A stretch of DNA of 64,000 nucleotides from Mollicutes bacterium (GCA_003568315.1 PWYL01000036.1:1-64000), one strand, 5' to 3'. Counted from the stretch's first letter, positions 36,715 through 46,650 are shown. Program-made: numbers and translations. The notes: generated by a model from the sequence alone, not told the origin.

Positions 36715-38388
36715 ATGGTCAACAATGATTTGAAAATCGCACAACAAGCCTCGATGAAAGACATCGGCGAAATCGCCGAACAGATCGGTCTTGAAGAGAA
36801 GGACATCGAGCGTTACGGCAACTACAAGGCCAAAGTCAAACTCGAGGCGCTGGAACGCCACAAGCACAAAAAGGACGGGAAAGTGATACTGGTCTCGGCC
36901 ATCACCCCGACCCCCGCCGGCGAAGGGAAGTCCACGACGACCGTCGGATTGGGGCAAGCCTTCGGCAAACTGGGAAAAAACGCCATCATCGCCCTCAGAG
37001 AACCCTCTTTCGGCCCTGTCATGGGCGTAAAGGGCGGTGCCGCCGGCGGCGGCCACGCCCAAGTCGTGCCGATGGAAGACATCAATCTGCATTTCACCGG
37101 TGACATCCACGCCGTGACCACGGCCACGAACGCTATTGCAGCCATGATTGACAACCACATCCATCAAGGGAACGATTTGAACATCGACCCCCGCCGCATC
37201 ACATGGAAACGCGCCCTCGACATGAACGACCGCGCCTTGCGCCAAGTCGTCGTGGGTCTCGGTGGTGTGGGCAACTCCATTCCCCGCGAAGACGGCTTCA
37301 ACATCAGCGTCGCTTCCGAAATCATGGCGGTGCTCTGTCTCGCCCGCGACATCCATGACTTGAAAGAGCGCATCCGTCGCATCGTCATCGCCAACACCTA
37401 CGACCGCAAGGTCGTCACCGTCGGCGATCTCGGTGCCGAAGGCGCCGTCACCCTCATTCTCCGCGATGCCGTCAAACCGAATCTCGTACAGACTCTAGAA
37501 AACACTCCGGCCCTCATGCATGGTGGACCGTTCGCCAACATCGCCCACGGATGCAACAGCATCATCGCCACCAACATGGGACGGAAGCTCGCCGACTACT
37601 GCATCACCGAAGCGGGCTTCGGGGTGGACCTCGGTGCTGAGAAGTTCTGCAATATCAAGAGTCGCCAGGCCGGCTTCGAGCCGAGCGCCGTGGTAATCGT
37701 CGCCACGATCCGCGCTTTGAAAATGCATGGCGGCGTGAAGAAGGCCAGCCTCGGCGAAGAGAACGTCGAAGCCCTGAAAAAGGGCATAGAGAACCTCGAG
37801 AAACACATCGAGACCATGCAAGCCTTCAACCTTCCCCATGTCGTCGCCATCAACCCCTTCGTCAACGACACCGATGAAGAAATCAAGGCTCTCACCGAAT
37901 GGCTCGAAGAGAACGACCATCCCTATTCGCTCAGCGAAGTCTGGGCGAAAGGCGGCGAAGGAGCCGTCGATCTCGCCGAAAAGGTCCTCGCCCGTATCGA
38001 AGGGAACACCCGGAAATTCAAACGCTTCTATGAAGATGACGACTCGCTCGAAAAGAAGATCGAATCCATCGCCAAGACGGCCTATGGCGCCAAAGATGTC
38101 AACTATACCAAGAAAGCGAAAAACCAGCTGCGCCGCTACAAGCGTGAAGGTTGGGACAATCTTCAGGTGTGCATGGCGAAGACCCAGCTTTCGTTGTCGG
38201 ATGATCCCAAGGAGCAGGGACGTCCCCGTGACTTCACCATCACCGTCCGCGAATTGAGCCCCTCCATCGGTGCCGGCTTCATTGTCGCGCTCACCGGTGA
38301 CATGATGACCATGCCCGGCCTACCCAAGCGGCCGGCGGCCATGGACATGGATATCGACGACGAAGGGAACGCCAAAGGTCTCTTCTGA
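36715..38388 (+). CDS. fhs: Formate-tetrahydrofolate ligase
   Basis: 557 residues, the usual length. ATP-dependent formation of 10-formyl-THF from formate. The P-loop-like ATP site is [28 protein letters not shown] (about residues 64-90), followed by [40 protein letters not shown], both family signatures. ATG 36715 follows GGAGGT; the track start five codons upstream overlaps that site. With FolD and GlyA nearby it supplies one-carbon units for purines, fMet and thymidylate, and could work in reverse for formate release. Confidence 0.96.
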   Translation: MVNNDLKIAQQASMKDIGEIAEQIGLEEKDIERYGNYKAKVKLEALERHKHKKDGKVILVSAITPTPAGEGKSTTTVGLGQAFGKLGKNAIIALREPSFGPVMGVKGGAAGGGHAQVVPMEDINLHFTGDIHAVTTATNAIAAMIDNHIHQGNDLNIDPRRITWKRALDMNDRALRQVVVGLGGVGNSIPREDGFNISVASEIMAVLCLARDIHDLKERIRRIVIANTYDRKVVTVGDLGAEGAVTLILRDAVKPNLVQTLENTPALMHGGPFANIAHGCNSIIATNMGRKLADYCITEAGFGVDLGAEKFCNIKSRQAGFEPSAVVIVATIRALKMHGGVKKASLGEENVEALKKGIENLEKHIETMQAFNLPHVVAINPFVNDTDEEIKALTEWLEENDHPYSLSEVWAKGGEGAVDLAEKVLARIEGNTRKFKRFYEDDDSLEKKIESIAKTAYGAKDVNYTKKAKNQLRRYKREGWDNLQVCMAKTQLSLSDDPKEQGRPRDFTITVRELSPSIGAGFIVALTGDMMTMPGLPKRPAAMDMDIDDEGNAKGLF

Positions 38389-38408
38389 GTCTTATGGGAG
38401 ATGATACC

Positions 38409-39902
38409 ATGAACGGATTCGACCGTTTCAAAGAACTCCAGAAGAAACAGAAGGCATATCAACTCGTCTTGGGAATCGCCTCGTGGGATTCGAACACCGA
38501 AGCCCCCAAGGCGTGCTTCCCCTATCGTTCGGAGATGCTTTCTCTCATCAGCGGTGAATACTACGCCCTTTCGACTTCCGAGGAGTACCAAGAGATCGTC
38601 AACGCACTCCATCAAGACCCGGAAGATCTGAGTGAGATCCAAAAGAAGGAAATCCGCAAGGCGAAAAAAGATATAGACAAGATCCTCCCTATTCCCCGGG
38701 AAGACTATGTGGAATACTCCCGACTCGTGAACCTCTCCCAGCGGGAGTGGGAAGAAGCGAAAGCGAAAGATGATTACGACCACTTCAAGCCGTATCTCGA
38801 AAAAATCATCGGTTTCCGGAAGAAGATGGCACACCAAAGGGACCCCGACGCACATCCCTACAATGTGTTCCTCGACGACTTCGAGGAAGGGATGGACATG
38901 GAAAAATACGACGGGTTCTTCCGCATCGTGAAGGAAGAAATCGCTCCTTTCGCGAAAGAGGTTCTCGCCGTGAAGGACGAAAAACCCCCTGAATTCATGG
39001 TGGCGACATACCCGCGAGACAAGCAGAAACAGTTCGTCGAATACCTCATGGATGTTCTCGCTTTCGACAAGAACCGGGGTCTTCTCAAGGAGAGTGTCCA
39101 CCCCTTCACCTGGAACACCCACTCGAAGGATGTCCGTTTCACGGTCCGTTACCTCGAGAACTATCTCTTCTCATCGGTCTTCGCGGCCATTCACGAACTC
39201 GGCCACGCCCTCTACGAACAACAAGTCGACGAGATGTTCGACATGACGAACCTGAAGAGCGGTGCTTCCATGGGTATGCACGAATCGCAGTCGCGTTTCT
39301 ACGAGAACGTCGTCGGAAGGAGTCTTCCCTTCTGGGAGGCCCATCTTCCCAAACTGAAGAAGTTGTTCCCGCGCCAGCTCAAAGGGGTGGATGCGGAAGA
39401 GTTCTTCCGCGCCGCCAATCGTGTCGACGAGACCTTCATCCGGGTCGAGGCCGATGAACTGACCTATCCCTTGCACATTCTCATCCGCTATGAGATTGAA
39501 CGGATGATCTTCGAGGGGCAAATCGATGTCGATGACCTTCCCGCCATCTGGAACAAGAAGATGAAACAGTACTTGAACCTCGATGTCGAAAAGCCGAGCC
39601 AAGGCATCCTCCAGGATGTGCACTGGAGCACGGGCATGTTCGGCTATTTTCCGACCTATGCGCTCGGAAGCGCCTATGCGGCCCAGATCTACTACACGAT
39701 CAAAGAGGAGCTCGATTTCGAAAGACTCGTCCGCGAGGACGATATCGCCGAAATCAACCGCTTCCTCAAGGAGAAAGTGCATTGTTACGGGAAATCGAAG
39801 ACACCGGAAGAAATTCTCGTCGCCTTGACGGGAGAACCTTTCAATCCGCAATATTATGCACGTTATCTCAAAGAGAAATACCGCGATATCTATTTGAAAT
39901 GA
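38409..39902 (+). CDS. M32 family metallo-carboxypeptidase (Taq type)
   Basis: 497 residues. The zinc site is HELGHALYEQQVD (HExxH, about residue 265), followed by the downstream Glu in SGASMGMHESQSRFYENVVGRS (HESQSR is a family signature). The N-terminus VLGIASWDSNTEAPKACFPYRSEMLSLISG is also characteristic, as is DEITYPLHIL-like DELTYPLHILIRYEIER. It removes C-terminal residues from peptides in the cytoplasm. It lies 20 bases after fhs and before a flavin reductase gene, probably in one transcript. The ATG at 38409 has GGGAGA upstream. Confidence 0.92.
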   Translation: MNGFDRFKELQKKQKAYQLVLGIASWDSNTEAPKACFPYRSEMLSLISGEYYALSTSEEYQEIVNALHQDPEDLSEIQKKEIRKAKKDIDKILPIPREDYVEYSRLVNLSQREWEEAKAKDDYDHFKPYLEKIIGFRKKMAHQRDPDAHPYNVFLDDFEEGMDMEKYDGFFRIVKEEIAPFAKEVLAVKDEKPPEFMVATYPRDKQKQFVEYLMDVLAFDKNRGLLKESVHPFTWNTHSKDVRFTVRYLENYLFSSVFAAIHELGHALYEQQVDEMFDMTNLKSGASMGMHESQSRFYENVVGRSLPFWEAHLPKLKKLFPRQLKGVDAEEFFRAANRVDETFIRVEADELTYPLHILIRYEIERMIFEGQIDVDDLPAIWNKKMKQYLNLDVEKPSQGILQDVHWSTGMFGYFPTYALGSAYAAQIYYTIKEELDFERLVREDDIAEINRFLKEKVHCYGKSKTPEEILVALTGEPFNPQYYARYLKEKYRDIYLK

Positions 39903-39914
39903 GGAGGTTTCTTC

Positions 39915-40436
39915 ATGGTTGACGAATATCACGAAGGTTTTCATGAACATGCCGAAGATTTCCTGCGCCAGCTTCCCAAAGGTGTGTTCATCACCACCAA
40001 GGACGCTGACGGCAGGGTGAACACGATGACCATCGCCTGGGGACACATCGGTGTCATCTGGGGGCGGCCCGTCTTCATCGCCTATGTCCGGTATTCACGT
40101 TATACCTATGACCTTTTGGTCAATGCCGAGGACTACACGATCAACGTTCCGAAGGAAGGCACCATGAAAAAGGAACTCGCCCTTTGCGGAACGAAGTCCG
40201 GACGTGACATCGACAAGTTCGAAAAGGCTTCACTGAAGCTCGCTCCGGCACGGAAGGTCCAAAGTCCCATCATCGCCGAGTGCGCTCTGCAGTATGAATG
40301 CAAGATGCTCTACACCCAGACACAGGAACCGGCACTGATTGACGACAAAGTCAAAGAACGCTACTATCCCACACACGACACCCACATCATGTTCTTCGGG
40401 GAGATCGTGGATTCGTATCTGACGGAAGGAGATTGA
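39915..40436 (+). CDS. Flavin reductase-like domain protein (FMN-binding)
   Basis: 173 residues, single domain with split-barrel flavin reductase features: LPKGVFITTKDADGRVNTMTIAWGHIGVIWGRPVFIAYVRYSRYTYDLL, then INVPKEGTMKKELALCGTKSGRDIDKFEKASL and a C-terminal THIMFFGEIVDSYL. Members bind FMN and pass electrons from NAD(P)H, or serve as small flavoproteins of unknown role; the substrate cannot be told. Shine-Dalgarno GAGGAGG. It sits between the M32 gene and folD (1-base gap), so it is part of the one-carbon transcript. Confidence 0.82.
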   Translation: MVDEYHEGFHEHAEDFLRQLPKGVFITTKDADGRVNTMTIAWGHIGVIWGRPVFIAYVRYSRYTYDLLVNAEDYTINVPKEGTMKKELALCGTKSGRDIDKFEKASLKLAPARKVQSPIIAECALQYECKMLYTQTQEPALIDDKVKERYYPTHDTHIMFFGEIVDSYLTEGD

Positions 40437-40437
40437 A

Positions 40438-41298
40438 ATGGCAGCCAACATCATCGACGGAAAAAAACTCTCAAAAGACATCCGCAACAACGTGAAAGAA
40501 CGTGTCGCTTCTTACAAGGAGAAATACGACAAGGTGCCCCACCTCGTCGTGGTTCTCGTCGGCGACAATCCCGCGAGCGTTTCCTATGTGACAAGAAAGA
40601 AACGTGATTGCGAGCGCGCCGGCATGAAAAGCACCATCATCCGCAAAGACACCTCGATCACCGAAGAGGAACTCGTCGCCCTGATCGAGGAATTGAACGA
40701 CGATAAGGACGTCCACGGCCTGCTCGTGCAGCTTCCGCTTCCCGACCACATCGACAAGAACCTCGTGATCAGGACCATAAGGAAAGACAAGGATGTGGAC
40801 GGTTTCCACCCCTTGAACATCGCCGCAATCCATACCGGGGAGAAAGGCATCGTGCCCGCGACCCCGAAAGGTGTCATGACCATGATCGAGAACGCCGGTA
40901 TCGATGTCACGGGTATGGACGCGCTTGTCATCGGTACCAGCAACATCGCCGGAAAACCCATCGGCATGCTGCTTGTGGATGCGAAAGCGACCGTGACCTA
41001 TGCACATTCGAAAACACGCGATCTGAAAAAACACGCACAAGAAGCGGACCTCATCGTCAGCGCCGCCGGTGTCGTCAACCTCGTCACAGCCGACATGGTC
41101 AAAGACGGCGTCATCATCATCGATGTCGGCATCAACCGCGTCGAGGGCAAACTGGTCGGTGATGTGGACTATGAGGGCCTTTTGGATAAAGCCTCCCACA
41201 TCACCCCCGTACCCGGGGGTGTGGGTCCGATGACCATCGCTTCGCTACTCGAGAACACCCTGGAATGTTTCGAGGATCTCGAAGGCATACGGGAATGA
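40438..41298 (+). CDS. folD: Methylenetetrahydrofolate dehydrogenase / methenyl-THF cyclohydrolase
   Basis: 286 residues, bifunctional. It interconverts 5,10-methylene-THF, methenyl-THF and 10-formyl-THF. The catalytic region is VLVGDNPASVSYVTRKKRDCERAGM with the active-site Tyr and Lys, VQLPLPDHID is a second signature, the NADP loop is VIGTSNIAGKPIGMLL, and PVPGGVGPMTIASLLENT closes the family pattern. It is followed by a terminator hairpin, so the fhs-M32-flavin reductase-folD run may be one operon. Confidence 0.96.
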   Translation: MAANIIDGKKLSKDIRNNVKERVASYKEKYDKVPHLVVVLVGDNPASVSYVTRKKRDCERAGMKSTIIRKDTSITEEELVALIEELNDDKDVHGLLVQLPLPDHIDKNLVIRTIRKDKDVDGFHPLNIAAIHTGEKGIVPATPKGVMTMIENAGIDVTGMDALVIGTSNIAGKPIGMLLVDAKATVTYAHSKTRDLKKHAQEADLIVSAAGVVNLVTADMVKDGVIIIDVGINRVEGKLVGDVDYEGLLDKASHITPVPGGVGPMTIASLLENTLECFEDLEGIRE

Positions 41299-41324
41299 AG
41301 TGAGTCGGCAGCGACTCGCTTTTC
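41298..41324 (+). terminator. Terminator after folD
   Basis: AAGTGAGTCG / CGACTCGCTT around a 4-base loop (one G-U pair), followed by a T-rich run (TTTTCCTCTTTT). Confidence 0.8.
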
Positions 41325-41378
41325 CTCTTTTGGACCCGGTAGATGCCATAATGAAGGTGAGAGGGGAGGATTTCGCCC

Positions 41379-42044
41379 ATGCGGGTATGCAAATGGCTGA
41401 TCTGGATCACCGCGCCGATCGTCATCATCATGATCGGAGCCTCTCTCCTCACGAGTCACACCTACATGTGGATTTCCGAAGGTCGCTATGCGACTCATGA
41501 GGATATCGATTACGATTACACCCATGTCAGCCGGAAATTGATCGATTATCTCAACTACCGCCACGACGATTTGACCTTCGGCGCTCATGAGGATGACGAG
41601 CATCCGATCATGAGCGAGGCGGAAATCCACCATATGGAGGATGTACGCGATGTCTACACCCTTCTCCGGATTATCGCGGGTGTGAGTCTTGTCATCCTCT
41701 TGACAGCGAGCATCTTCCTCTATCAAAAAGACAAGAGAACGTTCTATGAGGCCTATCGCGACATCTTCTATTTTCCTGCCTTCTTCGGCGCTTTCGTCGG
41801 TGGTTGGTTCTTGATCGATTTCAATCGCGCATTCGATGTCTTCCACCGCATATTCTTCGAAGAAGGGACTTGGAGATTCGGTGGCGAAGGTGAAGAGACG
41901 CTCATCACCTTGGTTCCCGAGAGTTTCTGGCTCATGAGCGGACTGCTCGTGATCGGATTCTTGATTCTCGTCATCTCATTTTCTATGTTTATGAACCATC
42001 GTTTCATGAAACCACGCATTCCAAACGAAGGAGGACCATCATGA
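41379..42044 (+). CDS. DUF1461 (TIGR01906-type) integral membrane protein
   Basis: 221 residues. The pattern of an N-terminal helix ([18 protein letters not shown]), an extracytoplasmic loop with [26 protein letters not shown] and [16 protein letters not shown], then three further helices ([61 protein letters not shown]) fits DUF1461. The family has no established function. The loop is rich in His, Asp and Glu and might bind metal, but this is only a guess. It overlaps glyA by 4 bases and has its Shine-Dalgarno in a short gap after the folD terminator. Confidence 0.75.
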   Translation: MRVCKWLIWITAPIVIIMIGASLLTSHTYMWISEGRYATHEDIDYDYTHVSRKLIDYLNYRHDDLTFGAHEDDEHPIMSEAEIHHMEDVRDVYTLLRIIAGVSLVILLTASIFLYQKDKRTFYEAYRDIFYFPAFFGAFVGGWFLIDFNRAFDVFHRIFFEEGTWRFGGEGEETLITLVPESFWLMSGLLVIGFLILVISFSMFMNHRFMKPRIPNEGGPS

Positions 42045-43288
42045 TGAAGTCATTGCAAGAGCAAGACCGGGAGCTCTATGATGCCATTCATGCCGAGAAG
42101 GAAAGGCAAGAGGGGCATCTCGAGCTCATCGCCAGCGAGAATTTCGTCTCGGAAGCCGTACTCGAAGCTGACGGCAGCATCCTCACCAACAAATACGCCG
42201 AAGGCTACCCGAAGAAACGCTACTACGGAGGATGCGAACATGTCGACACGGTCGAGAACCTCGCCCGCGACAGGCTGAAAGAACTTTTCCACGTCAAATA
42301 CGTGAATGTCCAGGCGCATTCGGGATCCACCGCCAACATGGGGGCCTATCGTGCCGTCTTGAAACATGGAGCGAAAGTCCTCGGCATGAGCCTAGACCAT
42401 GGTGGGCATCTCACCCACGGACACCCCTTGAATTTCAGCGGCATCGACTACGAGTTTCAAAGCTACGGTGTCAGTGACGAAAACGAGACCATCGACTACG
42501 ACGATGTTTTACGCAAAGCCGAGTCGTTCAAGCCCGACCTCATCGTTGCCGGTGCGAGCGCCTATCCCCGGGAGATCGATTTCAAGCGGTTCAAGGAGAT
42601 CGCCGACCGAGTCGGTGCCCGGCTCATGGTCGACATGGCGCATATCGCCGGTCTTGTGGCCGCGGACTTACATCAGAATCCCTGCGAGTATGCCGATATC
42701 GTGACCTCGACGACGCACAAGACGTTGCGCGGACCGCGAGGCGGCATCATCATGACGAACGACAAAGAAATCTACAAAGAAATCAACAAGACCGTCTTCC
42801 CCGGCATCCAGGGTGGTCCCCTCATGCATATCATCGCCGCCAAGGCGGCCGCGTTCAAGGAAGCTCTGACTCCGGGTTTCAAAGACTACCAGCGACGTGT
42901 GATTGAAAACGCCAAAGCGTTGGCCGACGAATTGCAACGACTCGGCTTCAAAGTCATAAGCGGCGGCACGGACACCCACCTCGTCCTCGTCGAGGTCAAG
43001 AGTCTGACGGGACTCACTGGCAAGAAGGCCGAACAGGTCCTCGAACACGTGAACATAACCTGCAACAAGAACACGGTGCCGAACGACCCGGAAAAGCCCT
43101 TCATCACAAGCGGCATCCGCCTCGGCAGCCCGGCTCTCACCACCCGCGGATTCACCAAGGACGCCATGCGTATCGTCGCGGGACTCATCAAGAAAACGCT
43201 CATGAACCCTGAAGACGAAGAGGCGCTGGACGAAGTGCGCGATGAGGTCGCCAAGCTGACCGGGACCTATCCCTTGTACAAAGCATGA
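42041..43288 (+). CDS. glyA: Serine hydroxymethyltransferase
   Basis: 415 residues, PLP fold type I. It converts serine plus THF to glycine plus methylene-THF. [39 protein letters not shown] is the N-terminal signature; the PLP Lys lies in [33 protein letters not shown] is the C-terminal signature. Shine-Dalgarno GGAGG is seven bases from the ATG pair (42041 or 42044). Together with FolD, Fhs and 5-FCL it completes the folate one-carbon set in this window. Confidence 0.97.
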   Translation: MMKSLQEQDRELYDAIHAEKERQEGHLELIASENFVSEAVLEADGSILTNKYAEGYPKKRYYGGCEHVDTVENLARDRLKELFHVKYVNVQAHSGSTANMGAYRAVLKHGAKVLGMSLDHGGHLTHGHPLNFSGIDYEFQSYGVSDENETIDYDDVLRKAESFKPDLIVAGASAYPREIDFKRFKEIADRVGARLMVDMAHIAGLVAADLHQNPCEYADIVTSTTHKTLRGPRGGIIMTNDKEIYKEINKTVFPGIQGGPLMHIIAAKAAAFKEALTPGFKDYQRRVIENAKALADELQRLGFKVISGGTDTHLVLVEVKSLTGLTGKKAEQVLEHVNITCNKNTVPNDPEKPFITSGIRLGSPALTTRGFTKDAMRIVAGLIKKTLMNPEDEEALDEVRDEVAKLTGTYPLYKA

Positions 43289-43297
43289 CGATTACCC

Positions 43298-43340
43298 CGC
43301 ACAAAAACACCTCCGGCCGGTCCGGAGGTGTTTTGTGCGG
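43298..43340. terminator. Bidirectional terminator between glyA and hslO
   Basis: CCGCACAAAA..CACCTCCGG / CCGGAGGTG..TTTTGTGCGG, a stem of about 19 base pairs with a small loop, carrying A- and T-tracts near the base. Confidence 0.9.
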
Positions 43341-43354
43341 GAGGTTTCAAAGAA

Positions 43355-44230
43355 TCACTTCTTCTGCGCAGTATCGATGAGTCTTTGCACGTCGTTCTCA
43401 CCGAAATGGTATTTGGTCTTGCAAAAGTGACAGACGGTCTCGATGCCCTTGTCCTTCTCGAGGAGGTCTCGCAGTTGTTCGTCGCCGAGCGATATCAAGC
43501 CCCGTTCGAATTTTTCCCTGTCGCAATCGCAATGGTATCTGAGCGGCATGGTGTGGAGGAGTTCGTGGTCTTTTCCGGCGATGCGGGCGATGATATCTTC
43601 GGGCTTGTAGCCTTCCTCGAGAAGTTCCGTCATCGGCGGCAGGCTCTCCAGCCGCTTCTCGATCCGGTTCACCGTCTCTTCTTTGCATCCGGGCATGCGT
43701 TGAAGGATGAAACCGCCGGCGTTCAGGACGGAATTGTCTTCGTCAATCCGCACACCCAAGGCGACGGCCGAAGGAATCTGCTCGCTCGCGCTGAAGTAAT
43801 AGGCGAAATCGGTGGCGATCTCTCCCGTTTGCAGTTCGACACTGCCGGTGAAGATGTCGCGGACCTTCAAATCCTTGGTCACATGCAGTTTGCCTTGACC
43901 GACCGCTTGGCTGACGGGAAGATTGCCCGAAGAATGCTGCATGAACACATGGGGATTCCCGACGTAACCCCGCACTTCCCCCTTGGCGTTCGTGGTGGCG
44001 ACCATACCTTCGAGGGGACCGTCCGCATCGATCCGGACGGTCAGTTCATGGTCATGTTGGTACATCGCCCCCATGATGATACTGCCGGTGAGGAACCTTC
44101 CGAGCGCCACGGCGCTCGTCGGCCAGAGGTCGTGGGTTTTTTGCGCTTCATAGACGAGTTTCGTCGTGTCCGCCGCATAGAGACGGACCGTGCCGTCGAA
44201 GGCGTAGGCCTTCGCGAGATAGTCCTTCAT
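43355..44230 (-). CDS. hslO: Redox-regulated chaperone Hsp33
   Basis: 291 residues. The N-terminal substrate domain (MKDYLAKAYAFDGTVRLYAADTTKLV) and GNPHVFMQHSSGNLPVSQAVGQGKLHVTKDL are typical. The C-terminal redox switch has the four zinc-binding cysteines as CDCD and CHFC. Oxidation releases zinc and activates the holdase. ATG 44230 is chosen because the track's ATG at 44248 overlaps the TATAAT -10 element and could not be in the mRNA. Confidence 0.94.
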   Translation of the reverse strand: MKDYLAKAYAFDGTVRLYAADTTKLVYEAQKTHDLWPTSAVALGRFLTGSIIMGAMYQHDHELTVRIDADGPLEGMVATTNAKGEVRGYVGNPHVFMQHSSGNLPVSQAVGQGKLHVTKDLKVRDIFTGSVELQTGEIATDFAYYFSASEQIPSAVALGVRIDEDNSVLNAGGFILQRMPGCKEETVNRIEKRLESLPPMTELLEEGYKPEDIIARIAGKDHELLHTMPLRYHCDCDREKFERGLISLGDEQLRDLLEKDKGIETVCHFCKTKYHFGENDVQRLIDTAQKK

Positions 44231-44246
44231 CGTGATCACCCGGCTC

Positions 44247-44255
44247 ATTATAACA
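44247..44255 (-). promoter_or_regulatory. Extended -10 promoter of hslO
   Basis: TGTTATAAT on the minus strand, 17 bases before the chosen start. The spacing implies a very short 5' UTR. Confidence 0.65.
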
Positions 44256-44279
44256 TGTGGAGATGGAAATAGAAATGTG

Positions 44280-44308
44280 TTGCGGTATGGGGGATTCTAT
44301 GGCAGAAT
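44280..44308 (+). promoter_or_regulatory. Putative promoter of dusB
   Basis: TTGCGG (44280-44285), 17-base spacer, CAGAAT (44303-44308). It matches moderately and lies just before the start. Confidence 0.45.
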
Positions 44309-44334
44309 ATCCGTGATTCCGGAGAGTGATCGAG

Positions 44335-45312
44335 ATGGATTTCAAAAGACGTCTGCAAGAGAACCCCGTTGTCGTGGCCCCGATGGCGGGCGTCACGAAC
44401 AAGGCCTTCCGACTGATCGCCAAGGAGATGGGCGCGGGGCTCATCTACACCGAGATGATAAGCGACAAGGGGCTGAAATACGGAAGCCGCCGCACCCGCA
44501 AGATGACCGAAATCCTTCCCGAAGAGGAGCATGTCGTCTTGCAGCTCTTCGGCGCGGATGAAGAAGCTCTGGCCTTCGCGACCGAATATGTCGACAAGCA
44601 CACAAGGGCGGCAGCAGTCGACTTGAATCTCGGATGTCCCGTTCCCAAGGTCGTCAAGAACAACGGCGGGGCGAGTCTGATGAGACATCCCGAAAAAGTC
44701 AAAAGACTCGTCTCCTTGATGGTGGAAAGGACCCGTCTCCCCGTCACGGTGAAAATACGGAGCGGCTGGGATGAGGCCCACAAGAACGCGGTGGAGATCG
44801 CCCGGATTTGCGAAGATGCCGGCGCCTCGCTCATAGCTGTTCACGGGCGGACACGCAGCCAGATGTATGGCGGTGAGGTCGACCTCGACATCATCAAGGC
44901 TGTCAAGGATGCCGTGGGCGTTCCCGTGCTCGCCAACGGAGATGTCAAGACCCCCTTGGATGCGGCGAACATGATGGAAGCCACCGGATGTGACGGGGTG
45001 ATGGTCGGACGCGGCCTTTTGGGGAATCCCTGGCTCATCCGCCGCAGCAACGACTTCCTGCAAAACGGCCGTTGTGAAGATCCCCCCTCACCCGAGGAGC
45101 GGGTCGCGATGGCGAAACGCCATGCGGAACTCCTCGCAGCACACTATGGCGAACGTCGTGCCACCCTCGAGATGAGGAGCCAGGCACCTTGGTATCTGAA
45201 GGGTCTTTCCGACAGTTCGAAAGCGAAAAAAGCCCTTTCGCGCGCCGATTCACGCGAAAGGATGTCCGCGATCCTGGATGAATATCTTTTCCGAATGAAA
45301 ACCGCCCTTTGA
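44335..45312 (+). CDS. dusB: tRNA-dihydrouridine synthase
   Basis: 325 residues. FMN-dependent reduction of uridines in the tRNA D-loop. VVVAPMAGVTNKAFRLIAKEMGAGLIYTEM is the N-terminal barrel signature, VDLNLGCPVPKVVKNNGGASLM holds the catalytic Cys, and VHGRTRSQMYGGEVD, VLANGDVKTPLDAANMM and DGVMVGRGLLGNPWLI the later FMN contacts. These fit the bacterial DusB group. ATG 44335 lies 9 bases after GGAGA; the track's GTG is too close to it. Confidence 0.92.
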   Translation: MDFKRRLQENPVVVAPMAGVTNKAFRLIAKEMGAGLIYTEMISDKGLKYGSRRTRKMTEILPEEEHVVLQLFGADEEALAFATEYVDKHTRAAAVDLNLGCPVPKVVKNNGGASLMRHPEKVKRLVSLMVERTRLPVTVKIRSGWDEAHKNAVEIARICEDAGASLIAVHGRTRSQMYGGEVDLDIIKAVKDAVGVPVLANGDVKTPLDAANMMEATGCDGVMVGRGLLGNPWLIRRSNDFLQNGRCEDPPSPEERVAMAKRHAELLAAHYGERRATLEMRSQAPWYLKGLSDSSKAKKALSRADSRERMSAILDEYLFRMKTAL

Positions 45313-45325
45313 AAGGCGGTTTTTT
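45298..45325. terminator. Terminator between dusB and hflX
   Basis: AAAACCGCC / GGCGGTTTT with loop CTTTGAAA and TTTTT after. It overlaps the dusB stop and precedes the convergent hflX end. Confidence 0.88.
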
Positions 45326-45328
45326 GTG

Positions 45329-46573
45329 TCATATTTCGTAGTGGCGGAGATGTTCGCGTAACGGTCCGGACACGCGTGCTTTGACCCGGATGGAATCGTT
45401 GTCGTAGCGTTCTTCCAGGATTTCGGCGTGTTCGTTCAGGGTGTGGACGACATCGCCGCGGCTTTGGGGGATGGCATAGACCTTCACGGTGTCGTCCCGG
45501 AAGAGGATGTCGTTGATCTTCTCGATGAGGGTGTCGATGTTTTGGTTCTCGCGGAGGCTCACTTTGACAGCCGGGTTGTAAGCCGGGGGGAGGATGTTGT
45601 TGGCGAGGTCGATCTTGTTGAAGACGTAGAGGGTCTCGATACCGTCGGCGCCGAGTTCCTTCAGCACCCCTTCGGTGGTCTGGATTTGATCCAGGTAGTA
45701 GGGATGTGAAAAATCGACCACATGCAAGAGGAGGTCGGCTTCTTTGATTTCTTCTAGCGTGGCTTTGAAGGAGTTGACGAGTTCATGCGGGAGGTTGGAG
45801 ATGAAGCCGATGGTGTCGGTGAGCGTGAAACGTTTTTTATCCTTGAAACGGATGAGACGTGTCGAGGTCTCCAATGTGGCGAAAAGACGGTCTTCGACAT
45901 GAGCGCTCTTTTCTTCACGTCCGTTCTTGGAATGTTGCAGGAGAGTGTTCAGCAGGGTGCTCTTTCCGGTATTGGTGTAACCGACAACAGCGACATTCTT
46001 GACAAGCGACCTACGACGTTTCCGACGGTTGTTCTGGCGGGTGCGGACGATATTCTTCAAGGCTGTTTCAGCATTTCTTATGTCTCTTTCGATTCTGCGA
46101 CGGTCGAGTTCGAGTTTCTTTTCACCGGGGCCTCGCGAACCGATGCCGCCTTGTTGTTGTTCGAGGGAGTTCCGCATCGCGCTCAATCGCGGTTTCAGAT
46201 ATTTCAACTGGGCGATTTCCACTTGCAACATGGCCTCTTTCGTCTTGGCCCGCTTGGCGAAGATTTCGAGGATGAGGAGGGTCCGGTCGATGACTGCCGT
46301 GTCGAGGACGTCTTCAAGATTGCGGATCTGGCTGTTGGTGAGTTCCTCGTTGAAGATGATGTAATCGGGAGCATCCTCTCTTGTGGCCCGGAGGATCTCG
46401 TCGAGTTTCCCTTCCCCCACTTTGTAGGCCGGGGTGGTCGCCCGCGCCGGTTGGGAGAATGTCCTCACCGTCTTGATGTTCAAGGAGAGGGCGAGATTTC
46501 CGAGTTCCTCGGCATAGTAGCGGACCATTTCGTCGGGATAGCGATCGATAGCGACGAGAAAGGCCTTTTTCAT
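45329..46573 (-). CDS. hflX: GTPase HflX
   Basis: 414 residues. The N-terminal HflX domain (YKVGEGKLDEILRATREDAPDYIIFNEELTNSQIRNLEDVL and IDRTLLILEIFAKRAKTKEAMLQVEIAQLKYLKPRL) and GIGSRGPGEKKLELDRRRIERDI linker are typical. The G domain has GYTNTGKSTLLNTLL (G1), LTDTIGFISNLPHELVNSFKATLEE (G3 with switch II) and FNKIDL (G4). HflX splits stalled 70S ribosomes, especially under heat or antibiotic stress. It is monocistronic with its own promoter. Confidence 0.95.
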   Translation of the reverse strand: MKKAFLVAIDRYPDEMVRYYAEELGNLALSLNIKTVRTFSQPARATTPAYKVGEGKLDEILRATREDAPDYIIFNEELTNSQIRNLEDVLDTAVIDRTLLILEIFAKRAKTKEAMLQVEIAQLKYLKPRLSAMRNSLEQQQGGIGSRGPGEKKLELDRRRIERDIRNAETALKNIVRTRQNNRRKRRRSLVKNVAVVGYTNTGKSTLLNTLLQHSKNGREEKSAHVEDRLFATLETSTRLIRFKDKKRFTLTDTIGFISNLPHELVNSFKATLEEIKEADLLLHVVDFSHPYYLDQIQTTEGVLKELGADGIETLYVFNKIDLANNILPPAYNPAVKVSLRENQNIDTLIEKINDILFRDDTVKVYAIPQSRGDVVHTLNEHAEILEERYDNDSIRVKARVSGPLREHLRHYEI

Positions 46574-46590
46574 ACAATCACCTCACCTTC

Positions 46591-46620
46591 ATTATAACAG
46601 CAGGGACCCTTTTGGCACAA
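46591..46620 (-). promoter_or_regulatory. Promoter of hflX
   Basis: TTGTGC (46615-46620), 18-base spacer, TATAAT (46591-46596) preceded by TGT (extended -10), on the minus strand. Confidence 0.75.
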
Positions 46621-46625
46621 TCAAG

Positions 46626-46650
46626 AAAAAGAGGCGCTTCCGCACCTCTT
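46626..46650 (-). terminator. Terminator of nrdJ
   Basis: GAGGTGC / GCGCCTC stem with a GGAA loop and TTTTT run on the minus strand, just after the nrdJ stop and directly before the hflX promoter. Confidence 0.8.

Noticed and set aside
43038-43053. CACGTG-containing sequence inside glyA as a fifth parS
   Set aside because: Only the core and part of one arm match (CGAACACGTGAACATA), and it is far from the origin cluster.
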